A stretch of DNA of 64,000 nt. Source: Microbacterium indicum DSM 19969. Its GTDB lineage: Bacteria > Actinomycetota > Actinomycetes > Actinomycetales > Microbacteriaceae. A program made the translations under genes and the position numbers. The notes under the pieces are model-generated. The model saw only the letters and a list, made by a program, of their open reading frames with translations, searched no databases and was not told the origin of the DNA. The DNA lies in NCBI RefSeq assembly GCF_000422385.1, contig NZ_AULR01000002.1, positions 1-64,000 on the forward strand, given 5' to 3'. This document shows positions 52,061 to 62,176 of the stretch, in pieces (the first letter of the stretch is position 1; each line of letters begins with the position of its first letter).

Positions 52061-53554
52061 GTGATGACAGAAGCTGACCCGCACCAGACGAGATCCATCA
52101 CGATCGACCGCGGTGCGCGCTGGCGCGCGTTCTGGGTCTGCGTGTCCGTCTCGGCCCTGACGATCCTCGACATCTCGAAGGTCAACGTCGGGCTCCACTC
52201 GATCGAGCAGGCGCTCGGGGGCGGATCCACCGAGCTGCAGCTCGTCGTCTCGGGCTACATCCTCGCCTTCGGCCTCACGCTCGTGCCGTTCGGGCGGATC
52301 GGAGACCAGCGCTCGCGCCGCCGCCTCATGATCGGCGGCCTCATCGGCTTCCTCGTCACGAGCGCCCTGTGCGCGCTCTCGCCCAACGTGTACTTCCTCA
52401 TCGTCGCGCGCTTCCTCCAGGGCGTCGCCGCCGGCGTGCAGATGCCGCAGGTGATGGGGACGATCCAGCAGCTGTTCACGGGCAGGGAGCGCGCGACGGC
52501 CTTCGGCCTCTTCGGCGCGACGATCGGCCTCGCGACGGCGTTCGGGCCCACGATCGGAGGGCTCCTCATCGCGGTCGGCGGGCCGACCGACGGGTGGCGC
52601 TGGATCTTCTGGATGAACGTCCCCCTGAGCCTCGTCGTCGTGATCCTCGCGATCACGGTCCTGCCCGAGGTGCGCAGGCCGAGCACGGCGAAGCTCTCGC
52701 TCGATCCCGTCGGCCTCGTGCTCTTCGCGCTGTCGGTGGTCTCGCTCATGCTGCCGTTCCTCTTCACGACGGGCGAGCCGACCGACAGCCCGCTGCGCTG
52801 GTGGCTGCTCGTGCCCTTCGTGCTCTTCATCGGCGGGTTCATCGCCTGGGAGCGCCGGTACGCCGCGCGCGGCGGATCGCCCCTCGTGCCCCTGCGCCTG
52901 TTCGGCATCAGCTCGTGGCGCAACGGCACGCTGCTGCAGACCCTGTACTTCGCCGCGCTCCCGTCCGTGTTCCTCCTCACCGCGCTCTTCCTCCAGACCG
53001 GCGTCGGCCTGCAGGCGGTCTTCGCCGGGATGGTGACGATCGGCTTCGCGCTCGCGAGCGCCTACTCGTCGTATCTCGGCGGCCGCCTCGTGCAGCGCTA
53101 CGGCCGCACGCTCGTGATCTGGGGGCTCGGCCTCGTCCTCGTCACGATCGTCGGGCTCGTCGTCATCGCCCACACCGCGAGCGACGCCGCGACGCCGTGG
53201 CTCATGGCGGGGATCATGGTCGTGGGCGGCGTCGGCGGCGGATTCGTGATCTCGCCGAACCAGACGCTCACGCTCGCCGAGATCCCGCCGAGCGAGGGCG
53301 GCCTCGCGGGTTCGGTGGGCCAGCTCGGGCAGCGCATCGGCAACGCCATCGGGGCGGCGATCGCGCTCTCGCTCTTCTACTCGACGATCTACGCGTCGGA
53401 TCCGTCGGGGAACGTCGACAGCGCGACCTTCCACGACGCCTACGGCAACGGGATCATCGCGGCCGGCGTGCTCGTCGCGCTCGCGCTGGCGGTCGCGCTC
53501 GTCGACCAGTCGAGCCGCCGCCGCGCCGAGCGGGCGGGCGCGCGCGAGGCGTGA
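52061..53554 (+). CDS. MFS transporter, DHA2 (14-helix) drug-exporter type
   Basis: 497 residues with about 14 membrane helices. Motif A-like GRIGDQRSRRRLMI between helices 2 and 3, and motif C-like GATIGLATAFGPTIGGLL in helix 5, indicate a proton-coupled exporter of the EmrB/QacA branch. GTG 52061 stands 6 bases after TAAGCT (52049-52054), so a leaderless start is likely; ATG 52064 is an alternative. The substrate is unknown. It overlaps the next gene by 4 bases (53551-53554). Confidence 0.87.
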   Translation: MMTEADPHQTRSITIDRGARWRAFWVCVSVSALTILDISKVNVGLHSIEQALGGGSTELQLVVSGYILAFGLTLVPFGRIGDQRSRRRLMIGGLIGFLVTSALCALSPNVYFLIVARFLQGVAAGVQMPQVMGTIQQLFTGRERATAFGLFGATIGLATAFGPTIGGLLIAVGGPTDGWRWIFWMNVPLSLVVVILAITVLPEVRRPSTAKLSLDPVGLVLFALSVVSLMLPFLFTTGEPTDSPLRWWLLVPFVLFIGGFIAWERRYAARGGSPLVPLRLFGISSWRNGTLLQTLYFAALPSVFLLTALFLQTGVGLQAVFAGMVTIGFALASAYSSYLGGRLVQRYGRTLVIWGLGLVLVTIVGLVVIAHTASDAATPWLMAGIMVVGGVGGGFVISPNQTLTLAEIPPSEGGLAGSVGQLGQRIGNAIGAAIALSLFYSTIYASDPSGNVDSATFHDAYGNGIIAAGVLVALALAVALVDQSSRRRAERAGAREA

Positions 53555-54738
53555 CCGGATCGCACCGGCGCCGTCGCGGCGCCCTCCTCGGGGTCATCGC
53601 GGCGGCCGGCGCCGTCGCGGTGGTCGTCGGCGGGTTCTCCGCGGTCCAGGCGATCCGCCTCGTCGTCGCCGAGGGCGCGTACTCGTCGGCGGTCGACGAC
53701 TACGACGCGGCCGCGGCGTCCTACGCCGCAGCGTACGACGCGCTCGCGGCGGGGCCGCAGGGCGACGACGCGCAGGCCTCGTCCGAGCCGGCCGTCCTCC
53801 TGGGCGTCGCCGACGCCGCCCGGCCCTTCGCCGGATCCGCGGTCTTCGACGACGCGCTCCTGCAGCGGGTCGCCGACGCCGCGGCCCCCGTCGCGGCGCT
53901 CGCGGACGGCGAGGAGCGCACCGACCCGGCCGACGTCGCGGGGGCCGGGCCGTGCGCGTGCGAGACGATCGCCGAGTATCGGGCGGGCGCCGCGGACGTC
54001 GCCACCGCGACGGAGGATCTCGACGCGCAGACGGCATCGCTGACCGATGCCCTCGACGGGCTCTCGGACGCGGTCCCGCCGCTCGACGCCGCGGTCGCGG
54101 CCCTCGTCGCCGACCTGCCCGCCGCCGCCGACCGCGTCGAGCGCGGCAGCATCTCGTCTCGCGCACCGACGCGCATCGCGATGCAGGACGCCGCCGCGGG
54201 AGCCGCGGAGGCCGACGCGGCGTCGCTGGCTGGCGCCGTCGCGCAGTACGCCGCCGCGGCGCAGGACGTCGTCGAGTCGCAGGCAGCCGAGCTCGCCGAG
54301 AAGCAGAGGGGCGACGGGCTGTACGAGGCGCGCCTCGCGGTTGAGGAGTTCGTGCGGGGCATCGTCGGCGCGACCCGCGTCGACTTCGACTGGTCGCCCC
54401 TCGTCAACGGCCTCGGGGAGGGCGTCTCGGCGGGCGGCTACACGACCTGGTGGTACGACGACGGCGGCTACTCGACGATGGAGCTGTCCGACAGCGTCGC
54501 GGCGTACTGGCCCGACGAGCGGTTCCAGGGCCTCGTGGTGCACGAGTCGGGGCACGCGATCACGTCGCAGTGCCGCTCGCTCCTCGACGACGCCTTCGAC
54601 GGCGACGTCGAGCTCATGGCGACCGCCTGGGCGATCGGGATGGGCTACACGAACCCCTGGGGCAACGGCGTCGACTACTACTACGGCGGCCGGGCCCCGG
54701 ATCAGGACCTCGTCGACGCGACGCTCAGCTGCCGCTGA
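53551..54738 (+). CDS. Membrane-anchored protein with HExxH motif, function unknown
   Basis: 395 residues. One N-terminal membrane helix (about 10-36), then an Ala/Asp-rich, helical, probably coiled-coil region (about 45-270), then a C-terminal domain with VVHESGHAITSQC, giving HESGH at 331-335, and a Glu at about 354 in DVELMATAW. HExxH plus a Glu about 19 residues after the second His is the pattern of gluzincin metallopeptidases. Four Cys residues outside the membrane could form disulfides. No family is recognised. Coupled to the MFS gene; its end overlaps ctaA by 14 bases. Confidence 0.65.
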   Translation: MTGSHRRRRGALLGVIAAAGAVAVVVGGFSAVQAIRLVVAEGAYSSAVDDYDAAAASYAAAYDALAAGPQGDDAQASSEPAVLLGVADAARPFAGSAVFDDALLQRVADAAAPVAALADGEERTDPADVAGAGPCACETIAEYRAGAADVATATEDLDAQTASLTDALDGLSDAVPPLDAAVAALVADLPAAADRVERGSISSRAPTRIAMQDAAAGAAEADAASLAGAVAQYAAAAQDVVESQAAELAEKQRGDGLYEARLAVEEFVRGIVGATRVDFDWSPLVNGLGEGVSAGGYTTWWYDDGGYSTMELSDSVAAYWPDERFQGLVVHESGHAITSQCRSLLDDAFDGDVELMATAWAIGMGYTNPWGNGVDYYYGGRAPDQDLVDATLSCR

Positions 54739-55777
54739 CCGGCCGCTTGAGCCGCAGGATCACGACGACGTACGCGGCCGATAGCAGTGCAGCGATGACC
54801 ATGTGCGTGCCGACGAGCAGGGGCGGCAGGGCCGAGTTCGCCTGCCAGACGCCCACGCCGATCTGGGCGAGCAGCGCGACGACGAAGGCGACGAGCCAGC
54901 CGCGCGTCGGCAGGCGCAGCGTCCACGCCGCGGCGACGAGCACGATCGTGAGCACCGCGAGCGTGTAGCCCGGGATCGAGTGGACGTGGGCCATGATCGT
55001 CGCGTCGAAGCCGTTGCGGACGATCGCGTCGTCGCCCGAGTGCGGGCCGTTGGCCGTCGTGAGGACGCCGAAGACGACCGTGACCGCGAGGACGAGCGAG
55101 GTCACGTGAGCGAGGACGAGGTACCAGAGCGGAACGGCGCGCTCGCGCGGGCCGGGCACGGCTCGGAGGCGCACGAGGAACGCGGCCGTCACGCAGACGA
55201 GCAGCAGCGATACGACGTAGTGGAAGCCGACGAGGAACGCGTTGAGTTCGGTCAGCACCGCGAATCCGCCGACGACGGCCTGCGACATGACGCCGGCGAG
55301 GACGACCCAGGCGAGCGTCGACAGATCGCGGCGCACGGGAACGGTGCGCAGCGAGTAGACGGCGGCGACGATGACCGTCACGAGCAGAACGGCCGAGGGG
55401 ATCCATGCGGGCAGCTGGATCGCGAAGCCGATGACGGCGAGGACGAGGCCCCCGGCGGCGAACCACACGGCCGCGAGGGCGTCGCGGCGGCGGCCCAGCG
55501 CGCCGAGCGTCAGGAGCAGCACGACGATCGCGAGGATCCCCACGGCGCCCGTCATCGTGCGGTTGCCGAACTCGATGAGCCCGTGGATCCCGAGCTCCTG
55601 CGTCGGCACGAGCGAACCGGGCGTGCACAGGGGCCAGTCGGAGCAGCCGAGGCCCGAGCTCGTGAGCCGGACGGTGCCTCCCGTGGCGACGATGAGCACC
55701 TCGGAGAGGAACGACAGCCACGCGAAGACCGTGAGCGTGGGGGAGAAACGGGTGCGGACGGGGGCGTCGGCGGTCAT
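54725..55777 (-). CDS. ctaA: Heme A synthase
   Basis: 350 residues with eight membrane helices. Conserved VATGGTVRLTSSGLGCSDWPLC includes the first-loop Cys pair; heme-ligand His residues occur in LIEFGNRTMTG-flanking helices (GIHGLIEF), VGFHYVVSL, IMAHVHSIPG and VGTHMVIAA. Oxidises heme O to heme A for the aa3 oxidase. Divergent from sufB. Confidence 0.94.
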   Translation of the reverse strand: MTADAPVRTRFSPTLTVFAWLSFLSEVLIVATGGTVRLTSSGLGCSDWPLCTPGSLVPTQELGIHGLIEFGNRTMTGAVGILAIVVLLLTLGALGRRRDALAAVWFAAGGLVLAVIGFAIQLPAWIPSAVLLVTVIVAAVYSLRTVPVRRDLSTLAWVVLAGVMSQAVVGGFAVLTELNAFLVGFHYVVSLLLVCVTAAFLVRLRAVPGPRERAVPLWYLVLAHVTSLVLAVTVVFGVLTTANGPHSGDDAIVRNGFDATIMAHVHSIPGYTLAVLTIVLVAAAWTLRLPTRGWLVAFVVALLAQIGVGVWQANSALPPLLVGTHMVIAALLSAAYVVVILRLKRPVSGS

Positions 55778-55842
55778 GCGGCGGGGCTCCTGGCGGACGG
55801 AATGCGGTGCGCCGCGACGGGGCCGGGCGGCATGCAGACCTG

Positions 55843-55900
55843 TAGAATCGGGTGCAACGCGGATGCGAGCCCGAGGCTCGGAGCATCCGCAGACAGTCTA
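55843..55900. promoter_or_regulatory. Divergent ctaA/sufB promoter region with hairpin
   Basis: TAGAAT (55843-55848, plus strand) and TAGACT (55900-55895, minus strand) are possible -10 elements. Between them, 55861-55888 is an imperfect inverted repeat with outer GGATGC/GCATCC arms, a candidate operator. No Fe-S regulator gene (sufR) lies next to it. Confidence 0.35.
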
Positions 55901-56006
55901 GGCGCCGCAACCTGCGCCGAACCGCAGGGTTCCCATCGCCGTCCGCGCTCCGGGCGGCGGGGCAGATGACACTGTTTGAGACCCGGAGAAGAGAGTGTGA
56001 GCAGCC

Positions 56007-57425
56007 ATGTCTGACGTGCTGATCGACCGACCCGAGCTCGAGGGCCTGGGGGTGTATGAGTTCGGCTGGCACGATTCCGATGTCGCCGGCGCCAGCGCCC
56101 AGCGCGGGCTCTCCGAAGCCGTCGTGCGCGACATCTCGCGCCTGAAGAACGAGCCCGAGTCGATGCTGAAGAACCGCCTCAAGGCGCTTCAGCTCTTCGA
56201 GAAGAAGCCCATGCCGACCTGGGGCGCCGACCTCAGCGACATCGACTTCGACAACATCAAGTACTTCGTCCGCACGACGGAGAAGCAGGCCCAGACCTGG
56301 GACGACCTGCCCGACGACATCAAGAACACGTACGAGCGCCTCGGCATCCCCGAGGCCGAGCGCCAGCGCCTCGTCGCGGGCGTCGCCGCGCAGTACGAGT
56401 CCGAGGTCGTCTACCACCAGATCCGCGAGGACCTGGAGGAGCAGGGCGTCATCTTCATGGACACCGACACGGCGCTCCGCGAGCACCCCGAGTTCTTCGA
56501 CGAGTACTTCGGCACCGTGATCCCCTCGGGCGACAACAAGTTCGCGGCGCTCAACACGGCGGTGTGGTCGGGCGGCTCGTTCGTCTACGTCCCGAAGGGC
56601 GTCCACGTCGAGATCCCGCTCCAGGCCTACTTCCGGATCAACACCGAGAACATGGGCCAGTTCGAGCGCACGCTGATCATCGCCGACGAGGGCAGCTACG
56701 TGCACTACATCGAGGGCTGCACGGCGCCGATCTACAAGTCCGACTCGCTGCACTCTGCCGTCGTCGAGATCATCGTGAAGAAAAACGCCCGCGTGCGCTA
56801 CACGACGATCCAGAACTGGTCGAACAACGTCTACAACCTCGTCACGAAGCGCGCGATCGCCGAAGAGGGCGCGACGATGGAGTGGATCGACGGCAACATC
56901 GGGTCGAAGGTCACGATGAAGTACCCGTCGATCTACCTCATGGGCGAGCACGCCAAGGGCGAGACCCTCTCGGTCGCGTTCGCGGGCCCGGGCCAGCACC
57001 AGGACGCCGGCGCGAAGATGATCCACATGGCGCCGTACACGCAGTCGTCGATCGTCTCGAAGTCGATCGCGCGCGGCGGCGGCCGCGCCGGCTACCGCGG
57101 CGAGGTCCGCGTCGACGAGAAGGCGCACCACTCGGCGAACACGGTCCGCTGCGACGCGCTGCTGGTCGACACGCAGTCGCGCAGCGACACGTACCCGGCG
57201 ATCGACATCCGCGTCGACGACGTCGAGCTCGGCCACGAGGCCACGGTCTCGAAGGTCTCCGAGGAGCAGCTGTTCTACCTCATGAGCCGCGGCATGCCCG
57301 AGGACGAGGCGATGGCGATGATCGTGCGCGGCTTCATCGAGCCGATCGCGCGCGAGCTGCCCATGGAGTACGCGCTGGAACTCAACAAGCTCATCGAGAT
57401 GGGCATGGAAGGATCGGTCGGCTGA
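56007..57425 (+). CDS. sufB: Fe-S cluster assembly scaffold SufB
   Basis: 472 residues, full-length SufB. SVYVPKGV-type block ([24 protein letters not shown]), [10 protein letters not shown], the core beta-helix and C-terminal [16 protein letters not shown] are present. Forms the SufBCD scaffold that builds Fe-S clusters. First gene of sufB-sufD-Rieske-sufC-DUF59. Confidence 0.97.
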   Translation: MSDVLIDRPELEGLGVYEFGWHDSDVAGASAQRGLSEAVVRDISRLKNEPESMLKNRLKALQLFEKKPMPTWGADLSDIDFDNIKYFVRTTEKQAQTWDDLPDDIKNTYERLGIPEAERQRLVAGVAAQYESEVVYHQIREDLEEQGVIFMDTDTALREHPEFFDEYFGTVIPSGDNKFAALNTAVWSGGSFVYVPKGVHVEIPLQAYFRINTENMGQFERTLIIADEGSYVHYIEGCTAPIYKSDSLHSAVVEIIVKKNARVRYTTIQNWSNNVYNLVTKRAIAEEGATMEWIDGNIGSKVTMKYPSIYLMGEHAKGETLSVAFAGPGQHQDAGAKMIHMAPYTQSSIVSKSIARGGGRAGYRGEVRVDEKAHHSANTVRCDALLVDTQSRSDTYPAIDIRVDDVELGHEATVSKVSEEQLFYLMSRGMPEDEAMAMIVRGFIEPIARELPMEYALELNKLIEMGMEGSVG

Positions 57426-57427
57426 GC

Positions 57428-58639
57428 ATGACGACCCCGACGAGCGCGCCCGCGAGCGCGCAGGACACGCACGCCCACGTCGACCCGGGTGCCCAGCTCG
57501 CGAAGGCGCTGCGCGAGGACGAGGACTTCGTGCCCGTCCAGACCCGCTCCGAGCGACCGCGTTCGTTCGATCCCGCCGACTTCGGCGCCCCGACGGGCCG
57601 CGAGGTCAACTGGAAGCACACCCCGCTGCGCCGCTTCGCGCCGCTGTTCGAGGCCGCGACGGGATCCGTCTCGGTCACGGTGTCGGCCGGATCCGAGTAC
57701 GTCGCGGCCCCGCTGAAGGCCGGCGACGCCCCGCGCGGCGAGTTCTTCGAGCCCGAGGACCTCCCGGCCGCCCTCGCGTGGCAGGGATCCGCCGAGGCCC
57801 TGCACATCGAGCTGCCCCGCGAGGCCGAGATCGCCGAGCCGATCGTCGTCGACGTCGCGGGCTCGGGCGAGCGCGCCGACCAGCACATCGTGATCGAGGC
57901 GCAGCCGATGTCGAAGGGCATCGTGATCCTGCGCCACACGGGATCGGCGCAGCTCGCCGAGAACGTCGAGGTGCTCGTGCGCGACGGCGCCGACCTCACC
58001 GTCATCACGCTGCAGGACTGGGACGACGAGGCGATCCACGCCTCGGCGCACCAGGTGCGCGTCGACCGCGACGCCCAGCTCAAGCACTTCGTCGTGAGCT
58101 TCGGCGGCGGCGTCGTCCGTGTCAACCCCAACGTCGAGCTCGCGGGCCGCGGATCGCACGGCGAGCTCTTCGGCCTCTCGTTCAGCGACGCCGGCCAGCA
58201 CCTCGAGAGCCAGGTGTACCTCTTCCACAAGGGCGCCGACACGTTCGGCAACGTGCTCTACAAGACGGCGCTGCAGGGCGAGACCGCCCGCGCCGTGTGG
58301 ATCGGCGACGTGCTCATCGGCCCCGACGCCACGGGCACCGACTCGTACGAGCGGAACCGCAACCTCGTCCTCACGACGGGCGCGCGCGCCGACTCGATCC
58401 CGAACCTCGAGATCGAGACGGGCGACATCCAGGGCGCCGGACACGCGTCGGCGACCGGTCGCTTCGACGACGAGCAGCTCTTCTACCTGCAGGCGCGCGG
58501 CATCTCCGAGGAGGAGGCCCGCCGCCTCGTCGTCCTCGGGTTCCTCGCCGAGATCGCCCAGAAGATCGAGGTCCCCGAGCTGCGCGAGCAGCTCCTCGCC
58601 GCGATCGAGCGCGAGATCGCCGAGGGAGTGGCCGCGTGA
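57428..58639 (+). CDS. sufD: Fe-S cluster assembly protein SufD
   Basis: 403 residues, a beta-helix paralogue of SufB. The region GRGSHGELFGLSFSDAGQHLESQVYLFHKG and C-terminal RGISEEEARRLVVLGFLAEI match SufD. ATG 57428 lies 2 bases after the sufB stop; its end overlaps the Rieske gene (58636-58639). Confidence 0.95.
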   Translation: MTTPTSAPASAQDTHAHVDPGAQLAKALREDEDFVPVQTRSERPRSFDPADFGAPTGREVNWKHTPLRRFAPLFEAATGSVSVTVSAGSEYVAAPLKAGDAPRGEFFEPEDLPAALAWQGSAEALHIELPREAEIAEPIVVDVAGSGERADQHIVIEAQPMSKGIVILRHTGSAQLAENVEVLVRDGADLTVITLQDWDDEAIHASAHQVRVDRDAQLKHFVVSFGGGVVRVNPNVELAGRGSHGELFGLSFSDAGQHLESQVYLFHKGADTFGNVLYKTALQGETARAVWIGDVLIGPDATGTDSYERNRNLVLTTGARADSIPNLEIETGDIQGAGHASATGRFDDEQLFYLQARGISEEEARRLVVLGFLAEIAQKIEVPELREQLLAAIEREIAEGVAA

Positions 58640-58962
58640 CCGCGACCCGCGTGTGCGCGTTCAGCGACCTCGAGCAGGACACCGCGATGCGGGTCGAGGT
58701 CAACGGCGTGCCGATCGCGGTCGTGCGCGACTCCAACGACGAGGTGCACGCCATCGGCGACACCTGCACCCACGGAGACATCTCGCTCAGCGAGGGCTTC
58801 GTCGAGGGCGACACCCTCGAGTGCTGGGCGCACGGGTCGGCGTTCTCGCTGACGACCGGCAAGCCCCTCACCCTCCCCGCTTTCGAGCCCGTCCCGGTCT
58901 ACGCCGTCGAGATCGACGGCGACGACGTGCTCATCGACATCAACGTGAAGAAGGAAAACTGA
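58636..58962 (+). CDS. Rieske-type [2Fe-2S] ferredoxin of the suf operon
   Basis: 108 residues, one Rieske domain: CTHGDISLSEGF and CWAHGSAF give the Cys-x-His and Cys-x2-His ligands. Probably an electron carrier for cluster assembly; this Rieske gene between sufD and sufC is common in actinobacteria. GTG 58636 overlaps sufD. Confidence 0.9.
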   Translation: MTATRVCAFSDLEQDTAMRVEVNGVPIAVVRDSNDEVHAIGDTCTHGDISLSEGFVEGDTLECWAHGSAFSLTTGKPLTLPAFEPVPVYAVEIDGDDVLIDINVKKEN

Positions 58963-58963
58963 C

Positions 58964-59734
<771 letters not shown>

Positions 59735-59744
59735 GGTCGCTGAC

Positions 59745-60074
59745 ATGACCGGCACGCTGACTCCCCAGAAGTGGGACGAGGTCACCGAGGCGCTCAAGGA
59801 CGTCATGGACCCCGAGCTCGGGGTCAACGTCGTGGATCTCGGCCTGATCTACGACCTCGCGTGGGACGACGAGAACGACGCCCTCGTGATCCACATGACG
59901 CTCACGAGCGCCGGCTGCCCTCTCACCGACGTCCTCGAGGAGCAGACCGCGCAGGCGCTCGACGGCGTCGTGGAGCGGTTCCGCATCAACTGGGTCTGGA
60001 TGCCGCCGTGGGGCCCCGAGCGCATCACCGAGGACGGGCGCGACCAGATGCGCGCGCTCGGCTTCGCGATCTGA
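59745..60074 (+). CDS. DUF59 / MIP18-family Fe-S maturation protein (SufT-like)
   Basis: 109 residues. DPELGVNVVDLGLIYDL and TSAGCPLTDVLEEQ with the conserved Cys; C-terminal VWMPPWGPERITEDGRDQMR. Likely helps transfer clusters to target enzymes. Last gene of the suf operon; no cysteine desulfurase (sufS) or sufU lies in the window. Confidence 0.9.
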   Translation: MTGTLTPQKWDEVTEALKDVMDPELGVNVVDLGLIYDLAWDDENDALVIHMTLTSAGCPLTDVLEEQTAQALDGVVERFRINWVWMPPWGPERITEDGRDQMRALGFAI

Positions 60075-60081
60075 GCCGCTG

Positions 60082-60126
60082 AGAGAGATCCTCCGGCCGG
60101 GACGAACCCGGCCGGAGGATCTCTCT
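60082..60126 (+). terminator. Terminator of the suf operon
   Basis: A perfect 20-bp stem (60082-60101 and 60107-60126) with a 5-base loop; the outer arm AGAGAGATC leaves TCTCTCT at the 3' side. Confidence 0.9.
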
Positions 60127-60188
60127 GCGTATCCGGGATCCGGCGCGGAGCCGTGATCGGGAGCATCGCGGTGCGCGAGACTGGCCAC

Positions 60189-60938
60189 ATGGACGGGAAG
60201 ATGCGCGGCGCGCTGTGGTGGATCACCGCTGTCACCGCCGCCGCGTCGATCTGGGTGATCTTCCGCGTGCTCCTCGGATTCGGCGACGGGCGGTACGAGG
60301 GCGGCGAGCTGTCGCTGCTGACCGTCGCCGTGCCGCTCGGATCCGCCGCCCTGCTGCGGCGGGACAGCGCTCGGCGCTCGGCGCCGCCCGCTTTCCTCGA
60401 CGACGCCTCGCCGTACGTGCGCCAGGTGGCGGCCGAGGGGGACGCCTTCGAGGTCGCCCTCCTGCCGCTCGTGTGGGGATTCGCGGCGGGGGCGGCGATC
60501 ACCGTCCTGACGGCGACGCCCGACATGCGGCTCGTCGCCGCGACGGTCGCCGTCATCGTCGGGCTCATCGCCGCGTTCATCACGGCGGACGGGCGGAGGG
60601 ACCGTGCGGAGTCGGAGCGGCTCCGCCGGTACGTCACGCGCGTGCGCGGCCACGGCGAGCGGTCCGTCGGCGAGGTCGTCGGCGTCGACTTCACGGGTGA
60701 GTGGAACTACGGGTACCCGCGACTCCGCGTCACGGCGCGGTTCGCCGCGCCCTCCGGCGCCCGCACCGTGACCGGCGATCTGCGCACGGAGCCCGCCGCC
60801 GCGCCCATCCTCGAGGGGACGGTGCTCGTCTGGCACCTCGGCGACGGCGACCGGTCGGAGATCCTCCTCGAGCCCGATCCCGACAGCATCCGCGATCCCG
60901 GGGCGGCCGCGCGCTACGCCCCGCCCAGCGGAAGCTGA
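60189..60938 (+). CDS. Membrane protein, function unknown
   Basis: About 249 residues. Hydrophobic segments near 8-25, 38-52, 93-112 and 118-136, then a soluble C-terminal domain resembling DUF3592-like beta-rich modules (GERSVGEVVGVDFTGEWNYGYPRLRVTARF). The start is uncertain: GTG 60153, ATG 60189 or ATG 60201; none has a strong ribosome-binding site. Single gene between the suf terminator and the PLP-enzyme gene. Confidence 0.6.
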   Translation: MDGKMRGALWWITAVTAAASIWVIFRVLLGFGDGRYEGGELSLLTVAVPLGSAALLRRDSARRSAPPAFLDDASPYVRQVAAEGDAFEVALLPLVWGFAAGAAITVLTATPDMRLVAATVAVIVGLIAAFITADGRRDRAESERLRRYVTRVRGHGERSVGEVVGVDFTGEWNYGYPRLRVTARFAAPSGARTVTGDLRTEPAAAPILEGTVLVWHLGDGDRSEILLEPDPDSIRDPGAAARYAPPSGS

Positions 60939-61036
60939 GCCCGGCGGCGGCTCGGCGACGCCCCTCATGACGCCGCGTTCCGCCGCGGCCCGATCGCCCC
61001 TCCGCGCGCCGCCGGTCGTGGCATACGCTGGGTTGC

Positions 61037-62176
61037 GTGACCGCTCCGCTTGACGCCCTGCCCCTCGAGACCCTGCGACAGCGGACGAGCACGAAGTGGT
61101 CGACGTTCGGCGACGACGTGCTGCCGCTCTTCGTCGCCGAGACCGACTTCCCGCTCGCGGAGCCGATCCGCGCGGCGCTCGCCGACGCCGTCGCGCTCGG
61201 CGACACGGGCTACGTGCCGCCGCGCACGGGGTACCCCGCGGCGTTCGCGTCCTTCGCCGCGCGGCGCTGGGGCTGGGCGGTCGAGGAGCGGCGGATCCGC
61301 ACGACGTGCGACGTCATGATGGGCGTCGCCGAGCTGCTTCGCGCCGTCGCGGAGCCGGGGGAGAAGGTCGTGCTGACCTCGCCCGTGTACCCGCCGTTCT
61401 TCGATGTGCACGCCGAGTCGCACACCGAGTACGTCGACGTTCCGCTCGTGGACGACCGGCTCGACCTCGCCGGGATTGAGCGTGCCTTCGCCGACGGCGC
61501 CGTCGCGATGCTCCTGTGCAACCCCCACAACCCGACCGGCACGGTGCACACGGCGGAGGAGCTCGCGGAGCTCGCCCGCCTCGCCGCGCTCCACGACGTC
61601 GCGATCGTGAGCGACGAGATCCACGCCCCCCTGGCGCTTCCCGGGAAGACGGCCTTCGTGCCGTTCCTCACCGTGTCGGACGACGCCAGCCGCGTCGGCT
61701 ACGCGCTGCACAGCGCGAGCAAGGCGTTCAACCTCGCGGGCCTGAAGTGCGCGCACATCGTGACGGCGGCCGACGAGACGACGGCGGTCGTCGACGCGAT
61801 GCCCGACGAGGTCGAGTGGCGCACGGGCATCTTCGGCATCACGGCGGGGATCGCCGCGTACTCCGAGGGCGACGCGTGGCTCGACGCCCTCCGCGAGCGG
61901 CTCGTGCGCAACCAGGCGCTCCTCGTCGATCTGCTCGCCGAGCACCTCCCGGGCGCGGTGTACGAGCCGGGCGACGCGGGCTTCCTCGCGTGGGTCGACG
62001 TGCGCGGAACGGGCCTCGGAGAGCGCCCGCGCGACCGGATCCTCGCCGAGGCGCGCGTCGCGCTGAACCCCGGCGAGGCGTTCGGGGCCCCGGGCTTCGT
62101 GCGCATCAACATCGGGACGGGCCCCGAGATCCTGACCGAGGCCGTGCGCCGCATCGGCGCGCTCGTCCGTCGGTGA
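61037..62176 (+). CDS. PatB/MalY-type PLP-dependent C-S lyase / aminotransferase
   Basis: 379 residues, fold-type I aminotransferase class I/II. PLP lysine in SASKAFNLAGLKCA, DEIHAPL, NPHNPTGTV and C-terminal FVRINIGTGPEILTEAV. The N-terminal WSTFGDDVLPLFVAETDF is characteristic of the MalY/PatB cystathionine beta-lyase-like group. Substrate probably a cysteine S-conjugate or cystathionine. GTG 61037 lies 7 bases after TACGCT (61024-61029), a likely leaderless start. Overlaps the next gene by 4 bases. Confidence 0.85.
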   Translation: MTAPLDALPLETLRQRTSTKWSTFGDDVLPLFVAETDFPLAEPIRAALADAVALGDTGYVPPRTGYPAAFASFAARRWGWAVEERRIRTTCDVMMGVAELLRAVAEPGEKVVLTSPVYPPFFDVHAESHTEYVDVPLVDDRLDLAGIERAFADGAVAMLLCNPHNPTGTVHTAEELAELARLAALHDVAIVSDEIHAPLALPGKTAFVPFLTVSDDASRVGYALHSASKAFNLAGLKCAHIVTAADETTAVVDAMPDEVEWRTGIFGITAGIAAYSEGDAWLDALRERLVRNQALLVDLLAEHLPGAVYEPGDAGFLAWVDVRGTGLGERPRDRILAEARVALNPGEAFGAPGFVRINIGTGPEILTEAVRRIGALVRR

